Assembly: GCF_010731895.1 (NCBI RefSeq)
Contig: NZ_AP022596.1
Coordinates: 3,534,001 to 3,598,000, forward strand
Origin: Mycolicibacterium helvum
GTDB lineage: Bacteria > Actinomycetota > Actinomycetes > Mycobacteriales > Mycobacteriaceae
DNA: 64,000 nt
Direction of reading: 5' to 3'
Shown here: in pieces, positions 8,920 through 19,063 of the stretch
Layout: each line of letters opens with the position of its first letter
How positions within the stretch are numbered: the first letter of the stretch is position 1
Notes under the pieces: model-generated
The model's database searches: none
What the model was told of the DNA's origin: nothing
Seen by the model: only the letters and a program-made list of their open reading frames with translations
Made by a program: the position numbers and the translations under genes

Positions 8920-9576
8920 TTACTCGGCCTCGGCCGACTCGCTCCCGCCACCAGCAGCCTCTGCCGCCCCGGCGGCCTGCTCCTCGACCGACTCGCCGCC
9001 GCCCTCGGACTCCAGCTCCTCAGCCGACGGTGCGGCGACGATGTTCACCAGCAGCAGCTCGGGATCGCTGACCAGCGTGACACCGGCAGGCAGCTCGACC
9101 TGTCCGGCAGTGATCTGGGTGCCTTCCTCGGCGCCTTCGATCGAGACGACCAGTTGCTCCGGGATCGACAGCGCCTCGGCCTCGATCTCGATGGCGGTGG
9201 CGTCCTGGGTGACCAGGGTGCCGGAGGCGGCGTCGCCTTCGAGGTGGACGTTGACCTCGACGGTCACCTTCTCGCCGCGACGGACGATCACCAGGTCGGC
9301 ATGCTGGATGGTGCGGCGGATCGGGTGCACGGTCAGCGCCTTGGTCAGGGCAAGCTGTTCCTTGCCGTTGATGTCCAGGGCGAGCACGGCGTTGGTGCCA
9401 GAGTGGCGCAGGACCGCGGCGAAGTCACGGGCGCTGAGCTCGAGGTGCTGCGGCTCGGCGCCGTGGCCGTACAGAACGGCGGGAACCTTGCCGTCGCGGC
9501 GGGCCTGGCGCGATGCGCCCTTGCCGGTCTTGTCCCGCACGTCTGCGGTGAGCTTGTTGGTGCTGCCTGAGGCCAT
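8920..9576 (-). CDS. rplY: 50S ribosomal protein bL25 (CTC/TL5 form)
   Basis: A 218-residue bL25 of the long form, which binds 5S rRNA. The N-terminal bL25 domain (residues 1-95) starts with a basic stretch ([12 protein letters not shown]) and includes [12 protein letters not shown]. The TL5 beta domain fills residues 96-185, with [11 protein letters not shown]. The last 35 residues are an Ala/Glu tail typical of actinobacterial CTC proteins. It is the first gene of the rplY-pth pair. Confidence 0.97.
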   Translation of the reverse strand: MASGSTNKLTADVRDKTGKGASRQARRDGKVPAVLYGHGAEPQHLELSARDFAAVLRHSGTNAVLALDINGKEQLALTKALTVHPIRRTIQHADLVIVRRGEKVTVEVNVHLEGDAASGTLVTQDATAIEIEAEALSIPEQLVVSIEGAEEGTQITAGQVELPAGVTLVSDPELLLVNIVAAPSAEELESEGGGESVEEQAAGAAEAAGGGSESAEAE

Positions 9577-9713
9577 GATCGGTGCTCCTGAATTGCCTGT
9601 TGTGGGTCATCCGCACGGAGAAGGCAGGCACCAATCGAGAAGGTTGCCTCGTCGATAACGGTGGCTGGACCACCCTCGCCGTGACGCGGGCCCCAGGGTA
9701 GCCGACGGAAGGC

Positions 9714-10580
9714 TCAGAGTGGAAATTCGATGGCTGTGAGCTGCTCGGATAGCCGCCAGAGCGCCTTGGCGGTGGTCTGATTGCTGGCCAGCGGACTGCG
9801 CGGTGACTGGCCGGTCTGCCCTCGCATGGCGAACTTGGGTCCGATGAAGCTGTTGCCCGGCAGGGCCTGGCTGGCCGCGTACAGCGTCTGGCGGGCGCCG
9901 AAGTCGGCGCTGGTGGCCAGTAGCGCATTGCCGGTGTCCCAGATCCTGGTGCCCAGCCGGTTGCCGGTCTGACCCTGCAAGTTGGTGGCCGAGTAGCCGG
10001 GATGAGCGGCGTGGGACTTCACCGTCGAGCCGGCCACGTCCAGGCGCCTCTGCAGTTCGCTGGTGAATTGCAGGTTGGCCAGCTTGGACTGGCCGTAAGC
10101 CAGCCACGCCGAGTAGGGCCTGGCCTTCCAGTTCAGGTCCTTGAGGCTGATCTTGCCCAGCAGATGCATGAACGACGACACCGTGACCACGCGATCGGTG
10201 ATCTTCGGCAGCAGCAGGTTGGTCAGCGCGAAGTGGCCCAGGTGGTTGGTGCCGATCTGGCTCTCGAAACCGTCTTTGGTCACGGCGTACGGGACGGCCA
10301 TGATGCCGGCGTTGTTGATCAGCACGTCGGCGTTCTGCACGCCGTCCGCGAATTCCTTGATCGAGGCCAGATCCTGCAGATCGAGACTGCGCACCTCGAC
10401 ATCGCCGGTCATGGTTGCGGCGGCTTCGGCGCCCTTGCTCTCGTTGCGGCACGCCAGGATGACGTGTGCGCCGACGCGCGCGAGCTCTCGCGCGGTGACC
10501 AGACCCAACCCGCTGTTGGCTCCGGTGACGATGACGGTGCGTCCGGCGAACGACGGCAAATCTGCAGCGGACCAACTCAT
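9714..10580 (-). CDS. Short-chain dehydrogenase/reductase
   Basis: A 288-residue NAD(P)-dependent oxidoreductase of the retinol-dehydrogenase-like SDR group. Visible marks are the cofactor loop TGANSGLG (about residues 20-27), ACRNESKG typical of an NADP-type fold, NNAG, the catalytic Ser in VTVSSF, and AYGQSKLAN (YxxxK). The ATG at 10580 gives MSWSAADLPSF; an upstream extension to 10652 lacks support. It sits between rplY and lpqT and is transcribed with them. The substrate is unknown. Confidence 0.88.
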   Translation of the reverse strand: MSWSAADLPSFAGRTVIVTGANSGLGLVTARELARVGAHVILACRNESKGAEAAATMTGDVEVRSLDLQDLASIKEFADGVQNADVLINNAGIMAVPYAVTKDGFESQIGTNHLGHFALTNLLLPKITDRVVTVSSFMHLLGKISLKDLNWKARPYSAWLAYGQSKLANLQFTSELQRRLDVAGSTVKSHAAHPGYSATNLQGQTGNRLGTRIWDTGNALLATSADFGARQTLYAASQALPGNSFIGPKFAMRGQTGQSPRSPLASNQTTAKALWRLSEQLTAIEFPL

Positions 10581-10608
10581 ACCGACCACTCTAGGGGGCC
10601 GGGGGACG

Positions 10609-11256
10609 CTACTTGAGGGCGACAGTGAAGCCCTTGATGATTGCCTCGACATCGTCGGATGCGGCGGCGGCTTGATCGGCCAGCGTCGTCACCGTCAGCT
10701 GCACCAGATAGCGCTGGAAGGCCGGCGCCGGGGTCACCGGGATCACCACCCGGTTGTAGGAATGCAGGCGCTTGCCGTTGAGGTCGTAGCTGCCCTCGAT
10801 CATCGAGGACGGGAAGCCATCGAAATCGGCGTTGGAGGCGTTGAGCTTGGTGAAGTTCTGCGACATCTCGGCATCGGCGCCGGCGTGCTTGAGCGCCTCG
10901 CCCACGTCGAAGTTGCCGCTCAACTTGAACACGATCACCATCGCCGTCGGATAGGTGTTGTTCTTGGCGATCACTTCGGTGCCTGGGGAGAAGTTCGAGT
11001 TCGAGTACTTGGTCCAGCCAGGCGGACGTGGCAGCGTCACGGTGATGTCGGTGAGCTTGTCCAGCGGAATCTGCTCGCCGGTAACCCCAACGCCGTAGAG
11101 ATATTCGGCGATCGGCTGCGGCTTGCCCGAGGTGGTGGGGGGCGCCGTCGTCGTCGCCGGTGTGGTCCATACCGAGGAATAGTCCGGCGGCGTCGAACCG
11201 CACGCCGCCACGGTCATGGCCAGCGCGAGGACAAGCGCTGCGCTACGCGCTCTCAC
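10609..11256 (-). CDS. lpqT: LpqT-like lipoprotein (LpqN/LpqT family)
   Basis: A 215-residue secreted lipoprotein: a short basic start, a hydrophobic core and the lipobox VAAC near residue 19, followed by a Thr/Pro-rich linker. The rest is a single alpha/beta domain with VTLPRPPGWTKY and GSYDLNGKRLHSYN, as in the LpqN/LpqT family of cell-envelope lipoproteins. The GTG at 11256 overlaps the arsC stop by four bases. It is in the position of M. tuberculosis Rv1016c. Confidence 0.88.
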   Translation of the reverse strand: MRARSAALVLALAMTVAACGSTPPDYSSVWTTPATTTAPPTTSGKPQPIAEYLYGVGVTGEQIPLDKLTDITVTLPRPPGWTKYSNSNFSPGTEVIAKNNTYPTAMVIVFKLSGNFDVGEALKHAGADAEMSQNFTKLNASNADFDGFPSSMIEGSYDLNGKRLHSYNRVVIPVTPAPAFQRYLVQLTVTTLADQAAAASDDVEAIIKGFTVALK

Positions 11257-11594
11257 AGAATTTCTTGGACCGATTCGATCGGCCGGGCCAGGCGGGTGCC
11301 TTTGGGAGTCACCACGAACGGACGCTCGATGAGGATCGGGTTGGCCGCCATGGCGTCCAGCAGCTCGTCATCGCTTGCCTCGGCGAGATTCAGCTCGGTG
11401 TAGAGCGATTCCCGCTTGCGTACGCCCGCGCGCACATCGATGCCGGCGTCGGCGATCAGCTTGGCGATCTCGGCGCGCGACGGCGGCGTCTTCAGGTACT
11501 CGACAACCTTGGGCTCAATGCCGTTGGTGCGCAGCAGGTCCAGGGTCTTACGGGAGGTACTGCAACGTGGATTGTGATAGATGGTGCTGGACAA
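11253..11594 (-). CDS. arsC: Arsenate reductase, glutaredoxin-coupled ArsC family
   Basis: A 113-residue thioredoxin-fold protein starting IYHNPRCSTSRKTL, with the single catalytic Cys at residue 11. NPILIERP carries the conserved arginine and cis-proline region of ArsC. It lies three bases downstream of prs and overlaps lpqT by four bases, so it is inserted in the prs-lpqT operon. No arsR or arsB is nearby, so it may act on something other than arsenate; the family also contains Spx/YffB-like proteins. Confidence 0.85.
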   Translation of the reverse strand: MSSTIYHNPRCSTSRKTLDLLRTNGIEPKVVEYLKTPPSRAEIAKLIADAGIDVRAGVRKRESLYTELNLAEASDDELLDAMAANPILIERPFVVTPKGTRLARPIESVQEIL

Positions 11595-11596
11595 CG

Positions 11597-12577
11597 CTAC
11601 GCATCTCCATCGAAAAGGCCTGTCACCGAACCGTTTTCAAAGACTGCGCGGATAGTCCGGGCCAGTAGGGGCGCGATGGACAGCACCGTCAGCTGCGGGA
11701 ACCGCTTGGCCTCATCGATCGGCAGGGTGTTGGTGACGATGATTTCGCGCGCACCGCTGTCGGCCAGTCGCTCGCGGGCCGGGTCCGACAGCACGCCGTG
11801 GGTGGCGGCGATGATGACGTCGCGGGCGCCGTCGTTGTGCAGCAGCTTGACCGCGCCGGCGATGGTGCCGCCGGTGTCGATCATGTCGTCGGTCAACACA
11901 CAGGTCTTGCCCGCCACGTCCCCGACGACCCGGTTGGACACCACCTGGTTGGGTACCTTCGGGTCGCGGGTCTTGTGGATGAACGCCAGCGGTGTGCCAC
12001 CCAGCGCGTCGGCCCACTTCTCGGCGACCCGCACCCGGCCGGAGTCCGGCGAGACCACGACGACGTCCTCGCAGTTGTAGTTGTCTCTGATGTAACCGGT
12101 CAGCAGCGGCTGGGCCCGCATGTGGTCGACCGGGCCGTCGAAGAAGCCCTGAATCTGGTCGGTGTGCAGGTCAACGGTGACGATGCGGTCGGCGCCGGCG
12201 GTCTTGTAGAGATCGGCGACCAGGCGGGCCGAGATCGGTTCGCGGCCGCGGTGCTTCTTGTCCTGGCGGGCGTACGGGTAAAACGGCAGGATCGCGGTGA
12301 TCCGCTTGGCGCTGCCGCGCTTGAGCGCGTCGATCATGATCAGCTGTTCCATCAGCCACTTGTTCAGCGGCGCGGGATGGGACTGCAGGACGAAAGCGTC
12401 GCAGCCGCGCACCGATTCGTCGAAGCGGACGAAGATCTCACCATTGGCGAAGTCTCGTGCGGTCTGCGCAGTGACCTCGATGTCGAGCTCCTTGGCGACC
12501 TGTTCGGCCAGCTCCGGGTGCGCTCGGCCCGAGAAGAGCATCAGATTTTTGCGGTTGTCGGTCCAGTCCGTGCCCAC
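11597..12577 (-). CDS. prs: Ribose-phosphate pyrophosphokinase (PRPP synthase)
   Basis: Makes PRPP from ribose 5-phosphate and ATP for nucleotide, His, Trp and decaprenyl-phosphoryl-arabinose synthesis. The 326-residue product shows FSGRAHPELA, the ATP flexible-loop region YARQDKKHRGREP, the divalent-metal signature beginning DLHTDQIQGFF, and the PRPP loop DDMIDTGGTIAG. It follows glmU as in M. tuberculosis (Rv1017c-Rv1018c), linking PRPP and UDP-GlcNAc supply for the cell wall. Confidence 0.98.
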   Translation of the reverse strand: MGTDWTDNRKNLMLFSGRAHPELAEQVAKELDIEVTAQTARDFANGEIFVRFDESVRGCDAFVLQSHPAPLNKWLMEQLIMIDALKRGSAKRITAILPFYPYARQDKKHRGREPISARLVADLYKTAGADRIVTVDLHTDQIQGFFDGPVDHMRAQPLLTGYIRDNYNCEDVVVVSPDSGRVRVAEKWADALGGTPLAFIHKTRDPKVPNQVVSNRVVGDVAGKTCVLTDDMIDTGGTIAGAVKLLHNDGARDVIIAATHGVLSDPARERLADSGAREIIVTNTLPIDEAKRFPQLTVLSIAPLLARTIRAVFENGSVTGLFDGDA

Positions 12578-12671
12578 TGTGCGCTGCCCTTGCCGGTCGG
12601 AGATCGATACGGGCCAATCGTACGGTGCTACATCCCCGGGTTACCAAAAAGGCAACATCTAGCGACGTCGA

Positions 12672-14135
12672 TCACTGCGTTGCGGCGTCCGATGCGGCCT
12701 GTTTGGCCTTGGCGGCGGCCTGCGCCGCCGCACTGCCGGGCCGCTTGCGCTGCACCCAGTCCTCGATATTGCGCTGCGGCCCGGCCGACACTGCCAGCGC
12801 GCCGGGCGGCACATCGTCGCGCAGTACCGTGCCCGCGCCCGTGTAGGCGCCGTCGCCGACGGTGACCGGGGCGACGAACATGGTGTCCGAGCCGGTGCGC
12901 ACGTGTGAGCCGATGGTGGTGCGGCTCTTGTTCTCGCCGTCGTAGTTGACGAACACGCTGGACGCGCCGATGTTGCTGTACTCGCCGATGTCGGCGTCGC
13001 CCACGTAGGTCAGGTGCGGCACCTTGGTGCCTGCCCCGATGACCGCGTTCTTGGTCTCGACGAACGTCCCGAGCTTGCCGGCCACCCCGAGTTGGGTGCC
13101 GGGGCGCAGGTAGGTGAACGGGCCGACCGTGGCCCGGTCGCCGATCACCGACAGCTCGGCGTGGGTGCGGATAACCGTGGCGCCGTCGCCGATCTCCATC
13201 GTGGTGAGCGTGGTGTCCGGGCCGATGGTGCAGCCGGAGCCGATCGAGGTGGCGCCGAGCAGCTGGGTGCCGGGGGCGATGACGGTGTCGGGTCCGATCT
13301 CGACGTCGACGTCGATCCAGGTGGTCAGCGGGTCGACGACGGTGACGCCGGCGCGCTGATGGGCGGCCACCACCCGGCGGTTGAGTTCGCGGGCCAGCTC
13401 CGAGAGCTGGACCCGGTCGTTGACCCCGGCAACCAGGGCCGCGTCGTCGACGTGCTTGGCGTGCACGACGCGATGGTCGGCTCGCAGGATCGAGATGACG
13501 TCGGTCAGGTAAAGCTCGTGCTGGGCGTTGTCGGCCGACAGCCGGCTCAGCGCCGACCGCAGTTCGCCGATGTCGAAGGCGTAGACACCGGCGTTGACCT
13601 CGCGGATGGCGCGCTGCTGCGGGGTGGCGTCGGTTTCCTCCACGATGGCGATGACCTCGCCGTCCTGGGTACGCAGGATCCGGCCGTACCCGGTCGCGTT
13701 GGGCAGCGTCGTGGTCACGATGGTCGCCGCCGCGCGTTGGCCGCGATGGATGGCGATCAGCTCGGCCAGGGTCTCGGCGTCCAGCAGCGGCACGTCCCCC
13801 GACGTCACGACGACGGTGCCGGCGAAATCCGCGGGCAGCCCGGACAGGCCGCACAGCACCGCGTGCCCGGTGCCCAGCTGCTGTTCCTGTACTGCGATCC
13901 CGACGGCGCGGCCCAATTCGTCGGCCAGCCCGGTGACGACTGGGCCGATGCGGTCGCGGTCCTTGCCGAGCACGACCACCAGGTGCTGGGGAGCGACCCT
14001 CGCCACCGCGTGAAGGGCGTGCGAGAGCATGCTGCGCCCGCCAAGGGTGTGCAAGACCTTGGGGGTGTCAGAGCGCATGCGGGTGCCGGCCCCGGCGGCC
14101 AGAACCAGGACGGCCGCGTCCGTATGTGTGGTCAC
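12672..14135 (-). CDS. glmU: Bifunctional GlmU: GlcN-1-P acetyltransferase and GlcNAc-1-P uridyltransferase
   Basis: Makes UDP-GlcNAc for peptidoglycan and arabinogalactan linker. The 487-residue product has the N-terminal uridyltransferase signature LAAGAGTRM near residue 11 and a C-terminal left-handed beta-helix with hexapeptide repeats (residues about 265-450). The acetyltransferase residues lie in the [18 protein letters not shown] region. GTG 14135 gives [11 protein letters not shown], matching the known protein; the longer frame runs back through the tandem repeats and is rejected. The low-complexity Ala/Lys tail is usual in mycobacteria. Confidence 0.97.
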   Translation of the reverse strand: MTTHTDAAVLVLAAGAGTRMRSDTPKVLHTLGGRSMLSHALHAVARVAPQHLVVVLGKDRDRIGPVVTGLADELGRAVGIAVQEQQLGTGHAVLCGLSGLPADFAGTVVVTSGDVPLLDAETLAELIAIHRGQRAAATIVTTTLPNATGYGRILRTQDGEVIAIVEETDATPQQRAIREVNAGVYAFDIGELRSALSRLSADNAQHELYLTDVISILRADHRVVHAKHVDDAALVAGVNDRVQLSELARELNRRVVAAHQRAGVTVVDPLTTWIDVDVEIGPDTVIAPGTQLLGATSIGSGCTIGPDTTLTTMEIGDGATVIRTHAELSVIGDRATVGPFTYLRPGTQLGVAGKLGTFVETKNAVIGAGTKVPHLTYVGDADIGEYSNIGASSVFVNYDGENKSRTTIGSHVRTGSDTMFVAPVTVGDGAYTGAGTVLRDDVPPGALAVSAGPQRNIEDWVQRKRPGSAAAQAAAKAKQAASDAATQ

Positions 14136-14170
14136 CAGAGACCTCCCAGAAATGCGCCCAGCAGCCGATA

Positions 14171-14257
14171 GTCGCTCGCCGAGAGCTCGCTCCCAACCAA
14201 TGGTCGCTCGCCGAGAGCTCGCTCCCAACCAATTGTCGCTCGCCGAGAGCTCGCTCC
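14171..14257. repeat. Three tandem 32-bp repeats abutting the tRNA-Gln 3' end
   Basis: Units start at 14171, 14203 and 14235. The first two are full 32-base copies differing only at the last base; the third is a 23-base partial copy. The shared core is GTCGCTCGCCGAGAGCTCGC. The third copy runs into the last four bases of the tRNA-Gln gene, so the array separates the mature 3' end of the tRNA from glmU. There are no unique spacers, so it is not a CRISPR array. Confidence 0.92.
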
Positions 14258-14325
14258 GTCGCCAGGACTCGAACCTGAACTATCTGAACCAAAATCAGAG
14301 GTGCTGCCGATTACACCACGACGGA
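14254..14325 (-). tRNA. tRNA-Gln (anticodon TTG)
   Basis: The minus strand folds as a 72-base cloverleaf. The acceptor stem is TCCGTCG / CGACGGA, the D arm holds GGTGTAATCGGC, the anticodon stem is TCTGA / TCAGA around loop TTTTGGT with anticodon TTG, and the T arm contains GGTTCGAGTCC. No CCA is encoded; the next bases are CGA. The gene sits between glmU and the TetR gene, as in M. tuberculosis. Its 3' end overlaps the first unit of the 32-bp array. Confidence 0.95.
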
Positions 14326-14378
14326 CTGGGTGAAATGTCCGCCTGAGACTCTAGTGCAAACGGATAGGCTTCTTCGGA

Positions 14379-14401
14379 GGGCAGGAGCGCAGCGACTCGG
14401 G
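14379..14401 (+). repeat. Dispersed 23-bp repeat, copy 1
   Basis: This 23-base element contains the core GGGCAGGAGCG and ends GCGACTCGGG. It is found again, with one mismatch, inside truA at 57526-57548. Here it lies in the leader of the TetR gene, 12 bases before the GTG start. It suggests a small mobile or recombinogenic sequence family in this genome. Confidence 0.75.
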
Positions 14402-14413
14402 AAGGCTCACAGC

Positions 14414-15049
14414 GTGGCAGCACCGGAGAAGGAGCCGAAGGCGCCGCGCGCCCGGATGACCGGTACCGAACGTCGCCGCCAGCTGATCGACGTGGCCCGC
14501 ACACTGTTCGCCGAACGCGGCTACGAGGGCACTTCTATCGAGGAGATCGCCCAGCGCGCCAACGTCTCCAAACCGGTGGTCTACGAGCATTTCGGCGGCA
14601 AAGAGGGTCTGTACGCGGTGGTGGTCGACCGCGAGATGTCGGCCTTGCTCGACGGCATCACCTCCTCGCTGACCAACAACCGGTCCCGGGTGCGCGTCGA
14701 ACGGGTGGCGCTGGCCCTGCTGACCTACGTCGAGGAGCGCACCGACGGCTTCCGCATCCTGATCCGTGACTCACCCGCCGCGATCAGCACCGGCACCTAC
14801 TCCAGCCTGCTCAACGATGCGGTCAGCCAGGTGTCGTCGATCCTGGCCGGCGATTTCGCCCGCCGCGGGCTCGACCCCGGATTGGCCCCGCTGTACGCCC
14901 AGGCCTTGGTCGGCTCGGTCTCGATGACCGCGCAATGGTGGCTGGACACTCGAGAGCCGAAGAAAGAAATGGTCGCCGCGCATCTGGTGAACCTGATGTG
15001 GAACGGGCTGACCCACCTGGAAGCGGATCCGCAGATAGAGGGTGAGTAG
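14414..15049 (+). CDS. TetR/AcrR family transcriptional regulator
   Basis: A 211-residue repressor-type protein. The N-terminal helix-turn-helix (about residues 18-64) shows RRQLIDVARTLFAERGYEGT, then IAQRANVSKPVVYEHFGGK. The C-terminal ligand domain has the WWLDTREPKKE end typical of mycobacterial members. GTG 14414 is preferred; it follows the dispersed 23-bp repeat and matches the length of M. tuberculosis Rv1019 (about 197 residues). Targets are unknown; it lies upstream of mfd. Confidence 0.92.
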   Translation: MAAPEKEPKAPRARMTGTERRRQLIDVARTLFAERGYEGTSIEEIAQRANVSKPVVYEHFGGKEGLYAVVVDREMSALLDGITSSLTNNRSRVRVERVALALLTYVEERTDGFRILIRDSPAAISTGTYSSLLNDAVSQVSSILAGDFARRGLDPGLAPLYAQALVGSVSMTAQWWLDTREPKKEMVAAHLVNLMWNGLTHLEADPQIEGE

Positions 15050-15070
15050 CGGCCCGAGCTGCGATAATGG

Positions 15071-15316
15071 GCCGAAACGTCGCACGCACACTGGCGGGGG
15101 CTGACAACGGCCGAGCGGCTTGAGGATGTCCAGCAGGTGGTCAAGGTGGCGGCGCGCCGGCTTAGCGATGCGCACGGCGCGACAGTCGTGCTGCTCGACC
15201 ACGCTCTGTGTCACTACGCGGACGAAGACTCGATGAGTCCGCTGTGGAAAGGACAAGACGGCATTGCAGACCCCGGCTTTACGGTCGCTGACATGAAGGC
15301 GGCTGGCGGCGACTAG
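15071..15316 (+). pseudogene. Remnant of a GAF-domain sensor protein
   Basis: The frame from 15068 to the TAG at 15314 has no usable start near its beginning but encodes a recognisable piece of a GAF domain. It reads TAERLEDVQQVVKVAARRL, then a core ending ADEDSMSPLWKGQ. In full sensor kinases and diguanylate cyclases that last motif is followed by RFP..CISGWA. Here the match stops abruptly after KGQ and the frame runs into unrelated residues. Only about 60 codons remain, so it is best read as a decayed gene fragment stranded between tetR and mfd. The family pattern is from memory. Confidence 0.6.
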
Positions 15317-15400
15317 ACCCGACGCGACCTGCGTCACAGCGACAGGCGAATCGCGGCCCGCAGCAACGCCTTCGGTGGTCTTGCCTAGGATGAGGTGATC

Positions 15401-18400
15401 ATGACCGCACCGGGGCACCCGCATGTCCAGACCCCGATAGCGGGGCTGGTCGATTTGGCGCTCACCGCGCCGGCTTTCGTCGAACTCGCGCAGCGCGCCA
15501 CCGAGCGTCCCGAAGAGCTCAGCCTGGTCGGCCCGGCCAGTGCACAGTTGTATGCCGCGTGCGCGCTGGCCCGCGGCGCGCCGCTGCTCGTGGTGACCGC
15601 AACGGGGCGCGAGGCCGACGACCTGACCGCCGAACTGCGCGGTGTGTTCGGCGACGCGGCCGTGATGTTTCCGTCCTGGGAGACGCTGCCCCACGAGCGG
15701 CTGTCTCCCGGCGTTGACACTGTGGGTGCGCGCCTGATGGTGCTGTACCGGCTGGCGCACCCCGACGACCGCCGGCTGGGGCCGGCACTGCGTGTGGTGG
15801 TGACGACGGCACGTTCGCTGCTGCAGCCGATGGCCCCGGACTTGGCCGATATCGAGCCGGTGACTCTGTACGTCGGCGCCGAGTTCGATTTCGACGCCCT
15901 GGTGGCGCGCCTGGTCGAGCTGGCCTACTCCCGCGTCGACATGGTCGGCAAACGCGGTGAATTCGCCGTCCGCGGCGGCATTCTCGATGTGTTCCCGCCG
16001 ACCGCCGAACATCCGGTCCGGGTGGAGTTCTGGGGCGACGAGATCACCGAGATACGGATGTTCGCCGTCGCCGACCAACGCTCGATCCCCGAGATCGAGG
16101 TCGGCACGGTGGTCGCGGTGCCCTGCCGTGAGCTGCTGCTGACCGACGAGGTGCGAGCCCGTGCCACCAAGCTCATCGAGACGCGCCCGCTCGACGACAA
16201 CCACATCACCGGCAGCGTCGGAGAGATGCTCGCCAAGATCGCCGAGGGCATCCCGGTCGACGGAATGGAGGCGCTGCAGCCGGTGCTACGCCCCGACGAG
16301 CTCGCCCTGCTCATCGACCATCTGCCGGCTGATACCCCGCTGCTGATCTGCGACCCGGAGAAGGTGCGCACCCGCGCGGCCGACCTGATCGCGACCGGGC
16401 GCGAGTTCCTAGAGGCGACGTGGTCGGTCGCCGCCATCGGCGGTGACGCCCCGATCGACGTCGAGCAGCTCGGCGGTTCCGGCTTCCGTGATCTCGAGGA
16501 CGTCCGCGAGGCGGCCCGGGCGAGCAACCACCCCTGGTGGACGTTGAGTCAGCTTGCCGCTGAGGACGCCATCGAACTAGAGGTCCGCACCGCCCCGTCG
16601 GCGCGCGGCCAGCAGAGCACCGTCGATGAGATCTTCGCGATGCTGCGCGCCCACGTTCTCACCGGCGGGTATGGCGCGGTTGTGGCCCCCGGCACCGGCA
16701 CCGCCCACCGCGTCGTCGAGCAACTCGGCGAACGCGACATCCCGGCGGGGATGCTCGAGCCGGGTGAGGCGCCCAAACAAGGGGTGGTGGGCGTCCTTCG
16801 GGGCCCGCTGCACGACGGCATCATCGTGCCCGGCGCCAACCTCGTGGTCATCACCGAGACAGACCTGACCGGCAACCGGGTGGCCGCCCCCGAAGGCAAG
16901 CGGCTGGCCGCCAAGCGCCGCAACACCGTTGACCCGCTGGCACTGACCGCCGGCGACCTGGTGGTTCACGACCAGCACGGCATCGGCCGGTTCGTCGAAA
17001 TGGTCGAGCGCACCGTGGGCGGTGCGCGCCGCGAGTACCTGGTGTTGGAGTACGGGTCGAGTAAGCGCGGCCAGGGAGCCGACAAACTGTTCGTGCCGAT
17101 GGACTCGCTGGATCAGCTGTCGCGCTACGTCGGTGGCCAGGAACCCAGCCTGAGCCGCCTCGGCGGCAGCGACTGGACGAACACGAAAACCAAGGCGCGC
17201 AAGGCGGTTCGTGAGATCGCCAGCGAGCTGGTGGCGCTCTACGCCAAGCGGCAGGCCGCGCCCGGGCACGCCTTCGGGCCGGACACCCCGTGGCAGGCCG
17301 AGATGGAGGATGCGTTCGGGTTCACCGAGACCATCGACCAGCTCACCGCGATCCAAGAGGTCAAGGCCGACATGGAGAAGCCGGTGCCGATGGACCGGGT
17401 GATCTGCGGTGACGTCGGTTACGGCAAGACCGAGATCGCGGTGCGGGCGGCGTTCAAGGCCGTGCAGGACGGCAAGCAGGTCGCCGTCCTGGTGCCCACC
17501 ACGCTGCTGGCCGACCAGCATCTGCAGACGTTCACCGCCCGGACGGCCGGCTTCCCGGTGACGGTGAAGGGCCTGTCGCGATTCACCGACCCCAGCGAGT
17601 CCCGCGCGGTCGTCGAGGGCATGGCCGACGGCAGTGTCGACATCGTGATCGGCACCCACCGGCTGCTGCAGACCGCCGTGCGGTGGAAGGACCTCGGCCT
17701 GGTGATCGTCGATGAGGAGCAGCGTTTCGGCGTCGAGCACAAGGAACACATCAAGGCGCTGCGCAGCCACGTCGACGTGCTCACCATGAGCGCCACCCCG
17801 ATCCCGCGCACCCTGGAGATGAGCCTGGCCGGCATCCGGGAGATGTCGACCATTCTCACCCCGCCCGAGGAGCGTTACCCGGTGCTGACCTACGTCGGCC
17901 CGCACGACGACAAGCAGGTCACCGCCGCGCTTCGCCGCGAGTTGCTGCGTGACGGGCAGGTCTTCTACATCCATAACAGGGTCGCCAGTATCGACAGCGC
18001 CGCGGCCCGGATCAGGCAGCTGGTTCCCGAGGCGCGGGTGGTGGTCGCGCACGGCCAGATGCCCGAAGAACAGCTGGAGCGCACCGTCGAGGGCTTCTGG
18101 AACCGCGAGTACGACATCCTGGTCTGCACCACGATCGTCGAAACCGGTCTGGACATTTCCAACGCCAACACCCTGATCGTCGAACGTGCCGACACCTTCG
18201 GCCTATCCCAGCTACACCAGTTGCGCGGGCGGGTCGGGCGCAGCCGCGAGCGGGGCTATGCCTACTTCCTCTACCCCAAGGAAATGCCGCTCACCGAGAC
18301 CGCCTACGACCGGCTGGCCACCATCGCGCAGAACAACGAGCTTGGCGCGGGAATGGCAGTGGCCATGAAGGACTTGGAGATTCGCGGCGCCGGCAATGTG

Positions 18401-19063
18401 CTCGGCGTCGAGCAGTCCGGTCACGTCGCCGGCGTCGGGTTCGACCTGTACGTCCGGCTGGTGGGCGAGGCCGTCGAGGCGTACCGAGCCGCTGCCGACG
18501 GACAGACGGTCACCACGGCTGAAGAACCCAAGGACGTTCGGCTCGAGCTACCCGTCGACGCGCACCTGCCGCCGGAGTACATCGCCAGTGACCGGCTGCG
18601 GCTGGAGGCCTATCGCCGGCTGGCCGCCGCCACCGACGACGCGGGCATCGCCTCGGTCGTGGAGGAACTGACCGACCGCTACGGGCCGCTGCCCGAACCC
18701 GCGCAGCGGCTGCTGGCGGTGGCCCGTCTGCGCATGCTGTGCCGCGGCTATGGGGTGACTGAAGTGGCCGCAACCGGGAGTGGTTCTGCCACAACGATTC
18801 GGGTGTCGCCGCTGACGCTGCCCGACTCTGCGCAGTTGCGCCTGAAGCGGGTGTATCCCGGTGCCGGCTATCGGGCGACGACCTCGACGGTGCAGGTGCC
18901 GATCCCGCGGTCGGGCAGCGGTGTCGGCGCACCGCGGATCCGTGACCTGGAATTGGTGCAGATGGTCGCCGATCTGCTGCTCGCACTTGACGGACAGCCG
19001 CAGGGCACGGTTGATATAACCACCTTCACACCCGCTGGCGCGCAGAAGGGAGAGCGGCGGTGA
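15401..19063 (+). CDS. mfd: Transcription-repair coupling factor
   Basis: Mfd pushes stalled RNA polymerase off DNA and recruits UvrA. The 1220-residue protein shows the N-terminal UvrB-like module ([22 protein letters not shown]), the RNA-polymerase-interacting domain around residues 500-570 ([10 protein letters not shown]), and Walker [10 protein letters not shown]. It also has the DEEQ box [10 protein letters not shown], the helicase motif SATPIPRTL and the TRG region RGRVGRS. ATG 15401 is taken over GTG 15395. The stop overlaps the mazG start (GTGA), so the two are coupled. Confidence 0.98.
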   Translation: MTAPGHPHVQTPIAGLVDLALTAPAFVELAQRATERPEELSLVGPASAQLYAACALARGAPLLVVTATGREADDLTAELRGVFGDAAVMFPSWETLPHERLSPGVDTVGARLMVLYRLAHPDDRRLGPALRVVVTTARSLLQPMAPDLADIEPVTLYVGAEFDFDALVARLVELAYSRVDMVGKRGEFAVRGGILDVFPPTAEHPVRVEFWGDEITEIRMFAVADQRSIPEIEVGTVVAVPCRELLLTDEVRARATKLIETRPLDDNHITGSVGEMLAKIAEGIPVDGMEALQPVLRPDELALLIDHLPADTPLLICDPEKVRTRAADLIATGREFLEATWSVAAIGGDAPIDVEQLGGSGFRDLEDVREAARASNHPWWTLSQLAAEDAIELEVRTAPSARGQQSTVDEIFAMLRAHVLTGGYGAVVAPGTGTAHRVVEQLGERDIPAGMLEPGEAPKQGVVGVLRGPLHDGIIVPGANLVVITETDLTGNRVAAPEGKRLAAKRRNTVDPLALTAGDLVVHDQHGIGRFVEMVERTVGGARREYLVLEYGSSKRGQGADKLFVPMDSLDQLSRYVGGQEPSLSRLGGSDWTNTKTKARKAVREIASELVALYAKRQAAPGHAFGPDTPWQAEMEDAFGFTETIDQLTAIQEVKADMEKPVPMDRVICGDVGYGKTEIAVRAAFKAVQDGKQVAVLVPTTLLADQHLQTFTARTAGFPVTVKGLSRFTDPSESRAVVEGMADGSVDIVIGTHRLLQTAVRWKDLGLVIVDEEQRFGVEHKEHIKALRSHVDVLTMSATPIPRTLEMSLAGIREMSTILTPPEERYPVLTYVGPHDDKQVTAALRRELLRDGQVFYIHNRVASIDSAAARIRQLVPEARVVVAHGQMPEEQLERTVEGFWNREYDILVCTTIVETGLDISNANTLIVERADTFGLSQLHQLRGRVGRSRERGYAYFLYPKEMPLTETAYDRLATIAQNNELGAGMAVAMKDLEIRGAGNVLGVEQSGHVAGVGFDLYVRLVGEAVEAYRAAADGQTVTTAEEPKDVRLELPVDAHLPPEYIASDRLRLEAYRRLAAATDDAGIASVVEELTDRYGPLPEPAQRLLAVARLRMLCRGYGVTEVAATGSGSATTIRVSPLTLPDSAQLRLKRVYPGAGYRATTSTVQVPIPRSGSGVGAPRIRDLELVQMVADLLLALDGQPQGTVDITTFTPAGAQKGERR

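Noticed and set aside
14171..14257. Possible CRISPR array
   Set aside because: Three units with no unique spacers and no cas genes; it is a plain tandem repeat.
14171..14325. Possible phage or island attachment site at tRNA-Gln
   Set aside because: No integrase, no second half of the tRNA, and the flanking genes are in the standard order.
16577..18052. 491-codon minus-strand frame over mfd
   Set aside because: Antisense of an unambiguous mfd; composition (Asp, His, Gly, Gln) is typical of reverse-strand shadows in this genome.
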